Below are positions 7,351 through 16,263 of a stretch of 64,000 nt of DNA, piece by piece. Origin of the DNA: Pseudomonas sivasensis (GTDB lineage: Bacteria; Pseudomonadota; Gammaproteobacteria; Pseudomonadales; Pseudomonadaceae); the NCBI RefSeq assembly GCF_013778505.1, contig NZ_JAAOWU010000015.1:1-64000 (forward strand), in the 5' to 3' direction. Positions within the stretch are counted from its first letter, which is position 1. Each line of letters starts with the position of its first letter. Made by a program: the position numbers and the translations under genes. A model generated the notes under the pieces. That model was not told where the DNA came from and ran no database searches. It saw only the letters and a list, made by a program, of their open reading frames with translations.

Positions 7351-10125
7351 GTGCGCTGGCTCAGGATCGCCATAGGTTTCACTGTCAGTCTGCTGACGCT
7401 GCTCTGCTTGCTCCCGGCCCAGGCCGCCGCGCAAGGCAGTGGCTGGGTAGTATTGCTTGATGAACAGGCCGACCTGCAACTGAGCGACATCCGTTCGCCC
7501 CGCTACACCAATCAATTCAGCCCCATCGAACTGGACCGCGTTACTGCTGCGCAGCCGGACGGTGCGTTGTGGGTGCGGTTCAAGCTGCAACCCGGCAAGC
7601 ACGAACAAGTGCTGCGGATATTCGCTCCGGACCTGTCGCACCTGAGCCTCTACGTGCTGGACGGCGACACACTGGTCGAGCAACAAAGCACCGGCACCCG
7701 CCAGCCCCAGTCGGAACGCCCGTTACCCAGCAGCGACTTCATGCTACCGATGCCCCAAAGCCAGAAACCTCTTGAGGTCTACCTGCGTCTGGTGTCGGAA
7801 CACGAACTTCGCCCCTATATCACCCTGGAACCGGCCGTGCTGGTCGCCGCCGACCAGACCCAGACGCTGATCTACGGCCTGCTGTTCGGCTGTCTGTTGA
7901 TGCTGATCCTGCACAACCTCACACGCTTCGCTTACCACCGCTCGCGCAGCAGTCTATGGCTGGCAGCATCCGAACTGTTGTTGATGCTCAGCCTGGCGCT
8001 GCTGCTCAACCTGGTGGGCCCATGGCTGCCGAATTGGCACGGGATTCAGACCCCTGGCGCCTACCTGGCCCTGCTGCTGACCGCACCGTGCGGGCTGATG
8101 TTCGCCTATCGTTTCTTCATGCCCCTGGGTCCACACCCGCTGAACAAATTGTTGATGGCCGATATCCTGTTTATCGTGCTGTGTGGCCTGCTGTTGTTGT
8201 TCGTCAACACCCTGCCGCTGAACATCATGACCTACGCGCTGGTGGCGCTGGCGGGCCTGAGCATGCTGTTTGTCTCGTCATATCACTGGCAGAAAGGCTA
8301 CCGCCCGGCACGCTTGTTCGTAGCCGGCATGGTGGTGTTCAACATCGGCACGCTGATTATCCTCCCCGCGTTGCTGGGTCTGACGATGGTGTCGCCCCAG
8401 GGGTTGATCATCACGCTGCTGGCGTTCATCTGCCTCAGCGGTCTGTTGATGAGCCTGGCCATGGGCGAGCGCCAGCGCGCGATTGTTGAGGCTCGCTTCA
8501 GCCTCAGTCGCGACCTGGCCGCCAGCAACGCCGAGATTGCCGCCAAGGCCGAGTTCCTGGCCAAGATCAGCCACGAAATCCGTACCCCCATGAACGGCGT
8601 GCTGGGCATGACCGAGTTGCTGCTGGGCACGCCGTTGTCGGTGAAGCAGCGCGACTACGTGCAGACCATCCACAGCGCCGGCAACGAGTTGCTCACACTG
8701 ATCAACGAAATCCTCGATATCTCCAAGCTCGAATCCGGCCAGATCGAGTTGGATGACGTGCAGTTCGATCTCAATGCCCTGATTGATGACTGCCTGAGCA
8801 TCTTCCGCGCCAAGGCCGAGCAGCAGAATGTCGAGTTGATCAGCTTTATCCAGCCCCAAGTGCCGCGCGTCATCAGCGGTGACCCCACACGCCTGCGCCA
8901 GGCGCTGCTGAGCCTGCTGGAAAACGCCCTGCACAAGACCGATGAAGGCGAAGTGCTGATCGTCGTTGCCCTGGACGACCGCAGCACCAAGCCACGCCTG
9001 CGCATTGCCGTGCAGGACAGCGGCCTGCCGATGGAGGCCGCCGAGCGCGACGCGCTGCTGCACAGCGAACTGCACAGCAAGAACTTCCTCTCGGCCACTC
9101 GCCTGAGCGGCCACTTGGGCCTGGTGATCGCACGCCAACTGATCATGCTGATGAACGGCGAGTTCGGCATCAAGAGTGGCAGCCATCAAGGCAGCACATT
9201 GTGGCTGACCCTGCCGCTGGACCCGGAACGCCTGGAACACCCTACCTCCGACCTCGATGGCCCGCTCAAGGGCGCGCGCGTGTTGGTGGTGGACGACAAC
9301 GACACCTGCCGCAAAGTGCTGGTGCAGCAGTGCACGGCCTGGGGCCTGAACGTCAGCGCGGTGCCATCGGGCAAGGAAGCCCTGGCATTGCTGCGCACCA
9401 AGGCGCACCTGCGTGATTACTTCGACGTGGTGCTGCTGGACCAGAACATGCCCGGCATGACCGGCATGCAACTGGCGGCGAAGATCAAGGAAGACCCGAG
9501 CCTGAATCACGACATTCTGCTGATTATGCTCACCGGCATCAGCAACGCGCCAAGCAAGGTCATCGCGCGCAACTGTGGGATCAAACGCATCCTCGCCAAG
9601 CCGGTCGCCGGCTACACGCTCAAGACCACCCTGGCCGATGAACTGACTCAACGCAGCAAAGGCGGCGTGCAGCCTCGCCCAGTGTTGAACGCCCCGGCTG
9701 CGGTGATCGTACCGAGCGATTTCAAAATCCTGGTGGCCGAAGACAACAGCATCTCAACCAAAGTGATTCGCGGCATGCTCGGCAAACTCAACCTCAACCC
9801 GGACACCGCCAGCAACGGCGAAGAAGCGCTGGAAGCGATGAAGGCCCAGCGCTACGACCTGGTGTTGATGGACTGTGAAATGCCGGTCCTCGATGGCTTC
9901 TCGGCCACCCAGCAGCTGCGTGCGTGGGAAGTCAGCCACCAGCGCATTCGCACACCGGTAGTGGCGCTCACGGCGCATATCCTCTCGGAACACAAAGAAC
10001 GCGCACGCCAGGCAGGGATGGATGGGCATATGGCCAAGCCGGTGGAATTGTCGCAGCTGCGTGAGCTGGTGGAGTTTTGGGTGGCACAGCGTCAGCAGCG
10101 GGCGGAACACAGCACGGTTTCATGA
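7351..10125 (+). CDS. retS: RetS hybrid sensor kinase / response regulator
   Basis: A 924-residue inner-membrane protein. Order of parts: signal region, periplasmic 7TMR-DISMED2 sensor (about residues 30-170), seven-helix 7TM-DISM block (about 175-375), HisKA with His408 in KISHEIRTPMNG, HATPase, then two receiver domains with phospho-acceptor positions Asp697 (VVLLDQNMPG) and Asp841 (LVLMDCEMP). This double-receiver DISM layout and the place next to purD identify RetS, which in P. aeruginosa binds and inhibits GacS and so lowers RsmY/RsmZ. The ATPase G1 box is degenerate (DSGLPM rather than DTGxG). Start is GTG at 7351. Confidence 0.9.
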   Translation: MRWLRIAIGFTVSLLTLLCLLPAQAAAQGSGWVVLLDEQADLQLSDIRSPRYTNQFSPIELDRVTAAQPDGALWVRFKLQPGKHEQVLRIFAPDLSHLSLYVLDGDTLVEQQSTGTRQPQSERPLPSSDFMLPMPQSQKPLEVYLRLVSEHELRPYITLEPAVLVAADQTQTLIYGLLFGCLLMLILHNLTRFAYHRSRSSLWLAASELLLMLSLALLLNLVGPWLPNWHGIQTPGAYLALLLTAPCGLMFAYRFFMPLGPHPLNKLLMADILFIVLCGLLLLFVNTLPLNIMTYALVALAGLSMLFVSSYHWQKGYRPARLFVAGMVVFNIGTLIILPALLGLTMVSPQGLIITLLAFICLSGLLMSLAMGERQRAIVEARFSLSRDLAASNAEIAAKAEFLAKISHEIRTPMNGVLGMTELLLGTPLSVKQRDYVQTIHSAGNELLTLINEILDISKLESGQIELDDVQFDLNALIDDCLSIFRAKAEQQNVELISFIQPQVPRVISGDPTRLRQALLSLLENALHKTDEGEVLIVVALDDRSTKPRLRIAVQDSGLPMEAAERDALLHSELHSKNFLSATRLSGHLGLVIARQLIMLMNGEFGIKSGSHQGSTLWLTLPLDPERLEHPTSDLDGPLKGARVLVVDDNDTCRKVLVQQCTAWGLNVSAVPSGKEALALLRTKAHLRDYFDVVLLDQNMPGMTGMQLAAKIKEDPSLNHDILLIMLTGISNAPSKVIARNCGIKRILAKPVAGYTLKTTLADELTQRSKGGVQPRPVLNAPAAVIVPSDFKILVAEDNSISTKVIRGMLGKLNLNPDTASNGEEALEAMKAQRYDLVLMDCEMPVLDGFSATQQLRAWEVSHQRIRTPVVALTAHILSEHKERARQAGMDGHMAKPVELSQLRELVEFWVAQRQQRAEHSTVS

Positions 10126-10140
10126 TCTGGAATGCAATGC

Positions 10141-10236
10141 CAATGTAGGTGGGGGCTTGCCCCCGATGGCGGTGGTTCAGTGACAGGTAATCTGACTGTT
10201 ACACCGCCATCGGGAGCAAGCCCCCTCCCACATTTG
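10141..10236. repeat. Paired REP-like palindromic repeat
   Basis: Arms ATGTAGGTGGGGGCTTGCCC and GAGCAAGCCCCCTCCCACAT with a complementary inner part (GATGGCGGT / ACCGCCATC). It fills most of the gap between retS and the marC-like gene. Confidence 0.85.
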
Positions 10237-10290
10237 AAGCCTATCGCCTGATAGACTCTCCCCCACTTTTCCTGCCGCGAGCCACTCCCC

Positions 10291-10887
10291 ATGCTCCACG
10301 TGTTATTCAGCGTCTACCTGAAAATGCTGGTGCTCTACAGCCCGTTCTTCGTGCTGTCCTGCTTTATCAGCCTGACCCGTGGCTACTCCAGCAAAGAGCG
10401 CCGACGCCTGGCCTGGAAAGTGGCGCTGGCGACCCTGGTGTCGAGCGTATTGCTCTATCTGTTCGGCCGGGTGATTTTCAGTGTGTTCGGCATCACCGTG
10501 GATGCGTTTCGCATCGGTGCCGGCAGTGTGTTGTTTATTTCGGCCCTGGGCATGGCCCAAGGCAAGTCAGCGGTGCAGACCGACAACGTGCAGCAGGACG
10601 TGACCATCGTGCCGCTGACCATTCCCCTCACCGTCGGCCCCGGCACTATCGGTGCGTTGCTGGTGATGGGCGTCAGCCAGCCCCATTGGGATGACAAGAT
10701 CACTGCCATCCTCAGCATCGCCCTGGCCAGCTTCACCGTTGGCGTGGTGCTGTACCTGTCCAACCGTATTGAACGCATTCTCGGTGACCAGGGCTTGCAG
10801 ATTGTCAGCCGGTTGATGGGGTTGTTCGTGTGCGCCCTCGCCGCGCAAATTATCTTTACCGGCGTGCGTGGTTATCTGGTGCCCTAA
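10291..10887 (+). CDS. MarC family integral membrane protein
   Basis: A 198-residue protein with about six hydrophobic helices and the family segments KMLVLYSPFFVLSCFISLT near the start and VPLTIPLTVGPGTIGALLV in the middle. MarC/YhgN proteins are inner-membrane proteins of uncertain substrate; despite the name, a role in multiple antibiotic resistance was not upheld. The ATG at 10291 follows the palindromic repeat directly, so the promoter must lie in a few tens of bases or within the repeat. The stop overlaps the convergent gene below by a few bases. Confidence 0.85.
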   Translation: MLHVLFSVYLKMLVLYSPFFVLSCFISLTRGYSSKERRRLAWKVALATLVSSVLLYLFGRVIFSVFGITVDAFRIGAGSVLFISALGMAQGKSAVQTDNVQQDVTIVPLTIPLTVGPGTIGALLVMGVSQPHWDDKITAILSIALASFTVGVVLYLSNRIERILGDQGLQIVSRLMGLFVCALAAQIIFTGVRGYLVP

Positions 10888-11663
10888 ATCCGGTACTTGG
10901 CAATTGCCAACTGCACTTTGTCGCCCGCACTCTCGCGCATCAATTGGATGGTTTTTTCGTTGACCACCGAGGTATTCAGCACCAAGCAGGTTTGCCCGCT
11001 GAAGGCCTCGACCGAGGAGCTGTCCCATTCAAGGAACGGCAACCCCACCTGCTTACTCACGCTCTGAGTGCTGTAAGTCACCAGCACCATTGTCAATTCG
11101 CCGTCCGCTTCTACGCAGGACGCCAGGCCGAAATCACCGCCCTGGTGCATCGTACTGTTGCGTTTGAACAGCTCAAAGGACGCCGGTTGTTGCTTCATGG
11201 CCTCCAACGCATCGGCCGCCAGTTTAGGCAGCGCCGTGATCAATGGTCCCGAAACCGACATCGATGCCAGCATCGTGGCGATGATATTCAGGGCCGCCAA
11301 CTGCACCGACAAACCCTTGCCCGAATGTGAGACCCGCTCGAAACGGCTGCGCACCGGCAGCCAACCCAGGCTGATCATCACCTTGATAAATTCGTCGTAC
11401 CAGGCCTCGGTACCTCGGTGAATCTTCAATACATCGCTGACGTAGCTGCTGGCCAACAAATAGCTTTTGCGGATGTATTCCCGGCTCAGGCCGGACAGCC
11501 CCTCGGCAAACGACATGACGCTGTTGTTCACCACGGCAGCGTTGCAATCATCCTCGGCATTGATCGCCAGGGACGGCTGCTTGCCCGGCGCACCCGGCAG
11601 TTTGTAGGCGGCGATCAACTTGCGCCTTTTCGTACTGTTGATCCTTTTGTGTTGTCGCTCCAT
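10884..11663 (-). CDS. Unknown protein, 259 residues
   Basis: I do not recognise this family. The ATG at 11663 (MERQHKRINSTKRRK) has a good GGAG site 8 bases upstream; an earlier in-frame start at 11687 lacks one. The N-terminus is very basic. A central amphipathic to hydrophobic stretch (LAALNIIATMLASMSVSGPLI) lies near residues 125-150. The C-terminal third (VGLPFLEW, LVLNTSVVNEKTIQLM) looks like a compact beta-rich domain. There is no signal peptide. It is convergent with and overlaps the end of the marC-like gene, and no functional partner lies nearby. Confidence 0.7.
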   Translation of the reverse strand: MERQHKRINSTKRRKLIAAYKLPGAPGKQPSLAINAEDDCNAAVVNNSVMSFAEGLSGLSREYIRKSYLLASSYVSDVLKIHRGTEAWYDEFIKVMISLGWLPVRSRFERVSHSGKGLSVQLAALNIIATMLASMSVSGPLITALPKLAADALEAMKQQPASFELFKRNSTMHQGGDFGLASCVEADGELTMVLVTYSTQSVSKQVGLPFLEWDSSSVEAFSGQTCLVLNTSVVNEKTIQLMRESAGDKVQLAIAKYRI

Positions 11664-11821
11664 TTCAGTTCTCCACAAGCACCCCACATGGGGCTTGCTT
11701 GAACACTAGTCCAGGGGGCGATGGGCTTTCCAGACGACAAACATCCCTTGGCCAGACACGCCAACCAACCCACCCCAGCAATCACGCGGTGGCCCCGTGA
11801 GCGCTCGGTTTTTCCTCGTGT

Positions 11822-11877
11822 AAAAAAGAAAAAGCCCCGAACAACAGCAGAACAATCACTGCGTCATTCGGAGCTTT
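11822..11877 (-). terminator. Terminator of the cobGHIJ operon
   Basis: Read leftward, AAAGCTCCGAA (11877-11867) pairs with TTCGGGGCTTT (11841-11831), allowing one G-T pair, and a T-rich tract TTTTTCTTTTTT follows. It lies 20 bases past the cobJ stop. Confidence 0.75.
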
Positions 11878-11897
11878 CCAGCAGCCAAAAGGCCGTT

Positions 11898-13547
11898 TCA
11901 GGAGACGGGTTTTTCGCCGTACCAGCGAGGCGTATATACCCACTCACCACCACTGGCACGGGGGAATGTGCAGGTGGTGGACGAGCCGATCAGCACCATG
12001 GTGCGCATGTCCACTTGGTCAGGCGTGAGTTGCCCAAGGGTGGTGACACGCAATGTCTGGCCCGGCCGGCCGATATCGCGGCCCAGCACCACCGGTGTTT
12101 GCGGCGTACGGTGCAGCGCGACGATTTCCAGGGCGCGGCCCAACTGCCACGGGCGTGACCGCGAGATCGGGTTATAGAACGCCAGGGCCAGGTCGGCCTG
12201 GGAAGCCAGATCCAGGCGTTTCTCGATGATCGACCACGGCTTGAGGTTGTCCGACAGCGACATGACGCAGAAATCATGGCCCAACGGCGCACCCGCCTGA
12301 GCTGCGGTGGCCAGAGAGGCCGAGACACCGGGCAGGATTTCCAGGTCGACCTGATGCCAGGCAGGGTCGCTGGACTCGTGCAACGCCTCGATCACCGCCG
12401 CCGCCATGGCGAACACGCCAGGGTCACCGGACGACACCACCACCACCGAACGCCCTTGGGCGGCCAGCTCGAAGGCATGGCGCGCGCGCTGCATTTCTTC
12501 GCGATTGTCGGTGCAGTGCTGAACCTGATCGGCGCGAAATGGCCCGGCCATGCGCACGTAGGTTTCATAGCCCAGCACATCGGTGCAACGTGCCAGTTCG
12601 GCTTTCACCGCCGGCACCATCAATTCGGCGGCGCCGGGGCCCAGGCCGATCACGGCAAGGCGGCCACGCGGGCGGCCAACGCGCGGCAGGTCTAACGGCT
12701 GCTCGGCAACGTCAATCACGATGTCGGCATCCTGGATAACCCTGGTGAAACGCAACGGCACTCCCAATGCCGATGCGGCTTCATGCAGCGACGCCTCGGC
12801 CATCTGCGTGTCGCTGGCCAGCAGGCACGCCAGGGATTGCACGGCGATGCCGGCATCATGCAAAGCCCCTCGCACTCGCGCAGCCAAATCCGCACCCGGC
12901 TTGCAGGTGACAGATACCGTCTTCGGATAGATCAGCAATTCATTGGCCGCCGGCACGCGCTCGGCAGTGCCCACGTGAATCGCCAAACGGGCTTGCTGGT
13001 CTTGCGGCAAATTCGCTTGATCCAGCCACGGCGCCGCGCCTTCGATACGCACGCGTTCGCCGGCCAGCAGGTCGGACACGAAGCGCTTGCCCAGCTCCAG
13101 ATCCGCCAGTTCATAACCCGCAGGCGGGTTGAGCAAACAAGTGCCGAAACGCAGCTCGCCACTGGTGGTGATCGCAGCCGCCACGTTGAGTGCGGCCGCG
13201 ATGTCCCGCGCCATCACGTTCACACCGCCCAGGCCACCGAGCAACGGCACCACGGCGCTGCCATCTTCCGCCACGGCCAGCACGGCAGGTTCTTCGCCTT
13301 TTTCCAGCAGCAGCGGCGCCAGGGTGCGGATCACGATACCGGCGGCGCACAGGGCAATCAGCGGCGTGCCTTGCTGATACAACTGACGCAAGGTGGCGCC
13401 GAATTCGCTATAAGCCTGGTCCGCACCTTCAACCCGTCCGGCCAAGCCGTGGATCACTGCGCCGGGGTACACCTGCTGGATCTTGCGCGCGGTCGCCAGG
13501 CTGCCCTGGCCGAGGATGACAATTGCCGGATTTATCACCCTTGCCAC
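11898..13547 (-). CDS. cobJ: CbiG/CobE-like and precorrin-3B C17-methyltransferase fusion
   Basis: A 549-residue two-part protein of cobalamin synthesis. The first roughly 290 residues resemble CbiG/CobE (LCAAGIVIRTLAPLL, PLLGGLGGVNVMARDIA). The rest is a SAM-dependent tetrapyrrole methylase: GRLAVIGLGPGAAELM is the SAM entry loop, followed by SSGDPGVFAMAAAV and LEILPGVSASLATAA. The methylase part matches CobJ, which contracts the macrocycle of precorrin-3B to precorrin-4. The CbiG-CobJ fusion is normal for Pseudomonas. The gene overlaps cobI by 13 bases and ends at a terminator. Confidence 0.92.
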   Translation of the reverse strand: MARVINPAIVILGQGSLATARKIQQVYPGAVIHGLAGRVEGADQAYSEFGATLRQLYQQGTPLIALCAAGIVIRTLAPLLLEKGEEPAVLAVAEDGSAVVPLLGGLGGVNVMARDIAAALNVAAAITTSGELRFGTCLLNPPAGYELADLELGKRFVSDLLAGERVRIEGAAPWLDQANLPQDQQARLAIHVGTAERVPAANELLIYPKTVSVTCKPGADLAARVRGALHDAGIAVQSLACLLASDTQMAEASLHEAASALGVPLRFTRVIQDADIVIDVAEQPLDLPRVGRPRGRLAVIGLGPGAAELMVPAVKAELARCTDVLGYETYVRMAGPFRADQVQHCTDNREEMQRARHAFELAAQGRSVVVVSSGDPGVFAMAAAVIEALHESSDPAWHQVDLEILPGVSASLATAAQAGAPLGHDFCVMSLSDNLKPWSIIEKRLDLASQADLALAFYNPISRSRPWQLGRALEIVALHRTPQTPVVLGRDIGRPGQTLRVTTLGQLTPDQVDMRTMVLIGSSTTCTFPRASGGEWVYTPRWYGEKPVS

Positions 13548-14266
13548 CGTTCACCGGGCACGATGATCAGCGAGAAGTACGGTGAGGACGACGGGTCAAC
13601 CTGATCCAGTGGCACGATCTTCTGGTTGGCCATGGTGGCGCGCTCCACATACAACGCGCGCTCGGCCAGGCCGAGTTCTTCCAACACTTGGCGCACCTTG
13701 GGGAAGTTGCGGCCCAGTTTCATGATCACCGCCGCGTCGGCATCCGCCAGGCGGCGCTTGAGGTCTTCATGGGGCAGCACACCCGAGAGCACCGACAGGC
13801 TCTGGTTGCGGTACACCAACGGCGCGCCCAGCACGGACGCGCCACCGAGCATCGAGCACACCCCCGGAATGACCTGCGCTTCGTAGCGCTCGGCCAAACG
13901 GTCGTGCAGGTACATGTAGGAGCCGTAGAAGAACGGATCGCCTTCGCAGATCACCGCCACATCGCGGCCGGCGTCCAGGTGCGCGGCCACGTCGATGCTG
14001 GCGGTGTCGTAGAAATCGCTGATCACTTGCTCGTAGGACAGCGGCGCCGGCAGTGCCTCGGTGGTCACCGGGTACACCAGCGGCATCAGGGTCTGTTGCG
14101 GCACCAAGTGGTCCTCGATGATGCCGAACGCGTTGCCCTTCTTGCCCTTGGCGACGAAGTACGCCACCACTGGCGATTCACGCAGCAGGCGCAGGGCCTT
14201 GAGGGTGATCAGCTCCGGGTCGCCGGGGCCGACGCCCAGACCGATCAAACGTCCGCGTGCCTGCAT
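13535..14266 (-). CDS. cobI: Precorrin-2 C20-methyltransferase
   Basis: A 243-residue tetrapyrrole methylase that adds the C20 methyl group to precorrin-2. The start GRLIGLGVGPGDPELITLKAL is the classic family N-terminus, with the second SAM contact at VICEGDPFFYGSYMYL and a third at VIPGVCSMLGGASVLGAPL. It overlaps cobJ downstream by 13 bases and abuts cobH upstream, so translation is likely coupled across cobHIJ. Confidence 0.95.
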   Translation of the reverse strand: MQARGRLIGLGVGPGDPELITLKALRLLRESPVVAYFVAKGKKGNAFGIIEDHLVPQQTLMPLVYPVTTEALPAPLSYEQVISDFYDTASIDVAAHLDAGRDVAVICEGDPFFYGSYMYLHDRLAERYEAQVIPGVCSMLGGASVLGAPLVYRNQSLSVLSGVLPHEDLKRRLADADAAVIMKLGRNFPKVRQVLEELGLAERALYVERATMANQKIVPLDQVDPSSSPYFSLIIVPGERWQG

Positions 14267-14892
14267 TATTCGACCTCCGTGGCGAGTGCATTGACCGCCG
14301 CAGCGGCCATGGCGCTGCCGCCCAGGCGGCCTTGCATGATCACGAACGGCACACCACGGCTGTCAGCGGCCAGCATCGCCTTGGATTCGGCAGCACCGAC
14401 AAAACCCACGGGGAAACCGAGGATCAACGCCGGTTTCGGTGCGCCGGCGTCGAGCATTTCCAGCAGGTAGAACAACGCGGTCGGCGCGTTGCCGATCACC
14501 ACCACGCTGCCTTCCAGGTGCGGGCGCCACAGCTCCAGGGCAGCGGCGGAACGGGTGTTGCCCAGCTCGCGCGCCAGTTGCGGCACGCTGTCATCGCGTA
14601 GGGTGCAGATCACCTCGTTGTTGGCCGGCAGGCGCGCGCGGGTCACGCCTTCGGAGACCATCCGCGCATCACACAGAATCGGCGCGCCAGCGGCCAGCGC
14701 ATCGCGCCCGGCCTTGCCGGCGCCTTCGGAGAATTGCAGGCCGTCGATGGCGTCGACCATGCCGCAGGCATGAATCACCCGCACCGCGAGTTTTTCCAAA
14801 TCAGCCGGGATACGGTCCAACTTGGCTTCCGCGCGAATAATGGCGAAGGAGTTGCGATAGATCTCCTGACCGTCGCGGATGTAATCAATCAT
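14266..14892 (-). CDS. cobH: Precorrin-8X methylmutase
   Basis: A 208-residue enzyme that moves the methyl group from C11 to C12 to give hydrogenobyrinate. The start MIDYIRDGQEIYRNSFAIIR at 14892 matches CobH and gives the usual size. Conserved parts include RVIHACGMVD (catalytic His region), GAPILCDARMVSEGV and LILGFPVGFVGAAESK. Its start overlaps the end of cobG by 8 bases and its stop touches cobI. Confidence 0.96.
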   Translation of the reverse strand: MIDYIRDGQEIYRNSFAIIRAEAKLDRIPADLEKLAVRVIHACGMVDAIDGLQFSEGAGKAGRDALAAGAPILCDARMVSEGVTRARLPANNEVICTLRDDSVPQLARELGNTRSAAALELWRPHLEGSVVVIGNAPTALFYLLEMLDAGAPKPALILGFPVGFVGAAESKAMLAADSRGVPFVIMQGRLGGSAMAAAAVNALATEVE

Positions 14893-16174
14893 CGGTGTTG
14901 CTCCGTGGACGAGCGCGCAACAGGGCGCTCGCCGCTTCAATGGAAAGAGTGCGCGCGTGCAGCCGGCCGAAACCTGGGTGGGCTGCATCGCGAAAATAGA
15001 GGTCGTAGTGGCCGGGGCTCACCGCCAGCAAGGTGACCGGCGCAGTGTGCGCGGCGGCGCAGGAGCGCGGGCAGCCGGTCAGGTGCACGTCATGGTCGAG
15101 TTGCTGCGCAGCCAGTTGCAGGGCATCGGCCTTGGTATCGGCCAGGGCCTTGGCGCAGCCGCTGGAACCGGTGCAGGCGGTCAGGCGCGCCAGCGGTTGG
15201 TCGATGGTGCAAAGAAAGCCCAACTGCGCCAAGCGCTCGGTCACGGCGTGAGGTTTTTCGACGTTGGGCAACAGCACGCCTTGCCAGGGGGTGAAGCGCA
15301 AGGTGCCGTCGCCATAGTCGCGGGCGAGTTGTGCGGCGCCCTTGAGCATCGTCGAATCCAGGCGACCCAAGGGCGCGATAGCAGCGACATAGAACTGATT
15401 TTTTTGAGGCTGTGGATAAGTGCCAAGGTGCAGTAAAGCGCCACTGGGCGGGCGTTTGAAGCCATCGATCGGCAGCAGCGGCAGGCGCAGATGGCTCAGT
15501 AAGTTATCCACAGGCAAATGGCGCATGCGTGTTTGTTCTGGGGTGGCCAGGTCGAGAAAGGCTTCCAGCACGGCCACCACCAGCGCGTGGCCCTGATCCA
15601 ATGGCACAGCTGCCAATGGCGCATCCAGGCCCGGACAGCCGGCCAGACCGAACGCGAGCAGCGTCTCGCCATCGCGTAGGAACGCCGACAGCCACAGATC
15701 GTGATGATGTTCGAGCATCGCCAGATCCTCACCGCCATCCAACTGCACGGCGAACTTCGCCGACAACTCATGGAAACGCGGGTGGTTTTGCAGGGTGGCG
15801 AGGATCTGCTCGGCCAGCGGGCGGGTGTCGAACAGCATCTGCGGGTCGATGCCGGCGCTGGGGCTGAGCATCAGATTGCGCACATCGTCACCGGCGGCGT
15901 TGCTCGGGCCGAGGCCTGCGGCCAGCAGCATGGCAATCAGCGCATCCTGCTCGGCGCCGATCCCGCGTATTTGCAGATTGGCGCGGTTGGTCGCCTCGAT
16001 CACCCCGCCGGCATAGGCCTGGGCGGCATCGGCCACAGCGTCGGCTTGGGCTGAGGTGATCGAACCACCGGCCAATTTGATCCGGCAGATACCGCCATCC
16101 AAGGCCTGGACGATACGCAGCAACCCCGGACAAGCCGAGGGGCGCAAGGTATTCAGAGCGGGCGTTGGGTTCAC
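14885..16174 (-). CDS. cobG: Precorrin-3B synthase
   Basis: A 429-residue enzyme related to sulfite reductase that oxidises precorrin-3A with oxygen, marking the aerobic cobalamin route. Two ferredoxin-like halves are visible, and the Fe-S binding Cys set is present near the C-terminus as CTGSSGC, then about 30 residues later GCPRSC. Translation starts at a GTG (16174). It is the first gene of the leftward operon and diverges from cobL with a gap of 89 bases that must hold both promoters. Confidence 0.93.
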   Translation of the reverse strand: MNPTPALNTLRPSACPGLLRIVQALDGGICRIKLAGGSITSAQADAVADAAQAYAGGVIEATNRANLQIRGIGAEQDALIAMLLAAGLGPSNAAGDDVRNLMLSPSAGIDPQMLFDTRPLAEQILATLQNHPRFHELSAKFAVQLDGGEDLAMLEHHHDLWLSAFLRDGETLLAFGLAGCPGLDAPLAAVPLDQGHALVVAVLEAFLDLATPEQTRMRHLPVDNLLSHLRLPLLPIDGFKRPPSGALLHLGTYPQPQKNQFYVAAIAPLGRLDSTMLKGAAQLARDYGDGTLRFTPWQGVLLPNVEKPHAVTERLAQLGFLCTIDQPLARLTACTGSSGCAKALADTKADALQLAAQQLDHDVHLTGCPRSCAAAHTAPVTLLAVSPGHYDLYFRDAAHPGFGRLHARTLSIEAASALLRARPRSNTDD

Positions 16175-16263
16175 GGGGCTACCGGTTCACAGGTAAAGGC
16201 GCGGTATTATGCCTGCTTTGTCCGGCGGCATGAAAAGCCTGCCCGTCGGATGTCGCTCAAGGA

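Noticed and set aside
10884..11687. Start of the unknown protein at 11687
   Set aside because: The ATG at 11663 has a clear ribosome binding site and the upstream one does not.
16175..16263. Cobalamin riboswitch between cobG and cobL
   Set aside because: Only 89 bases are available and no B12-box or long structured element is visible.
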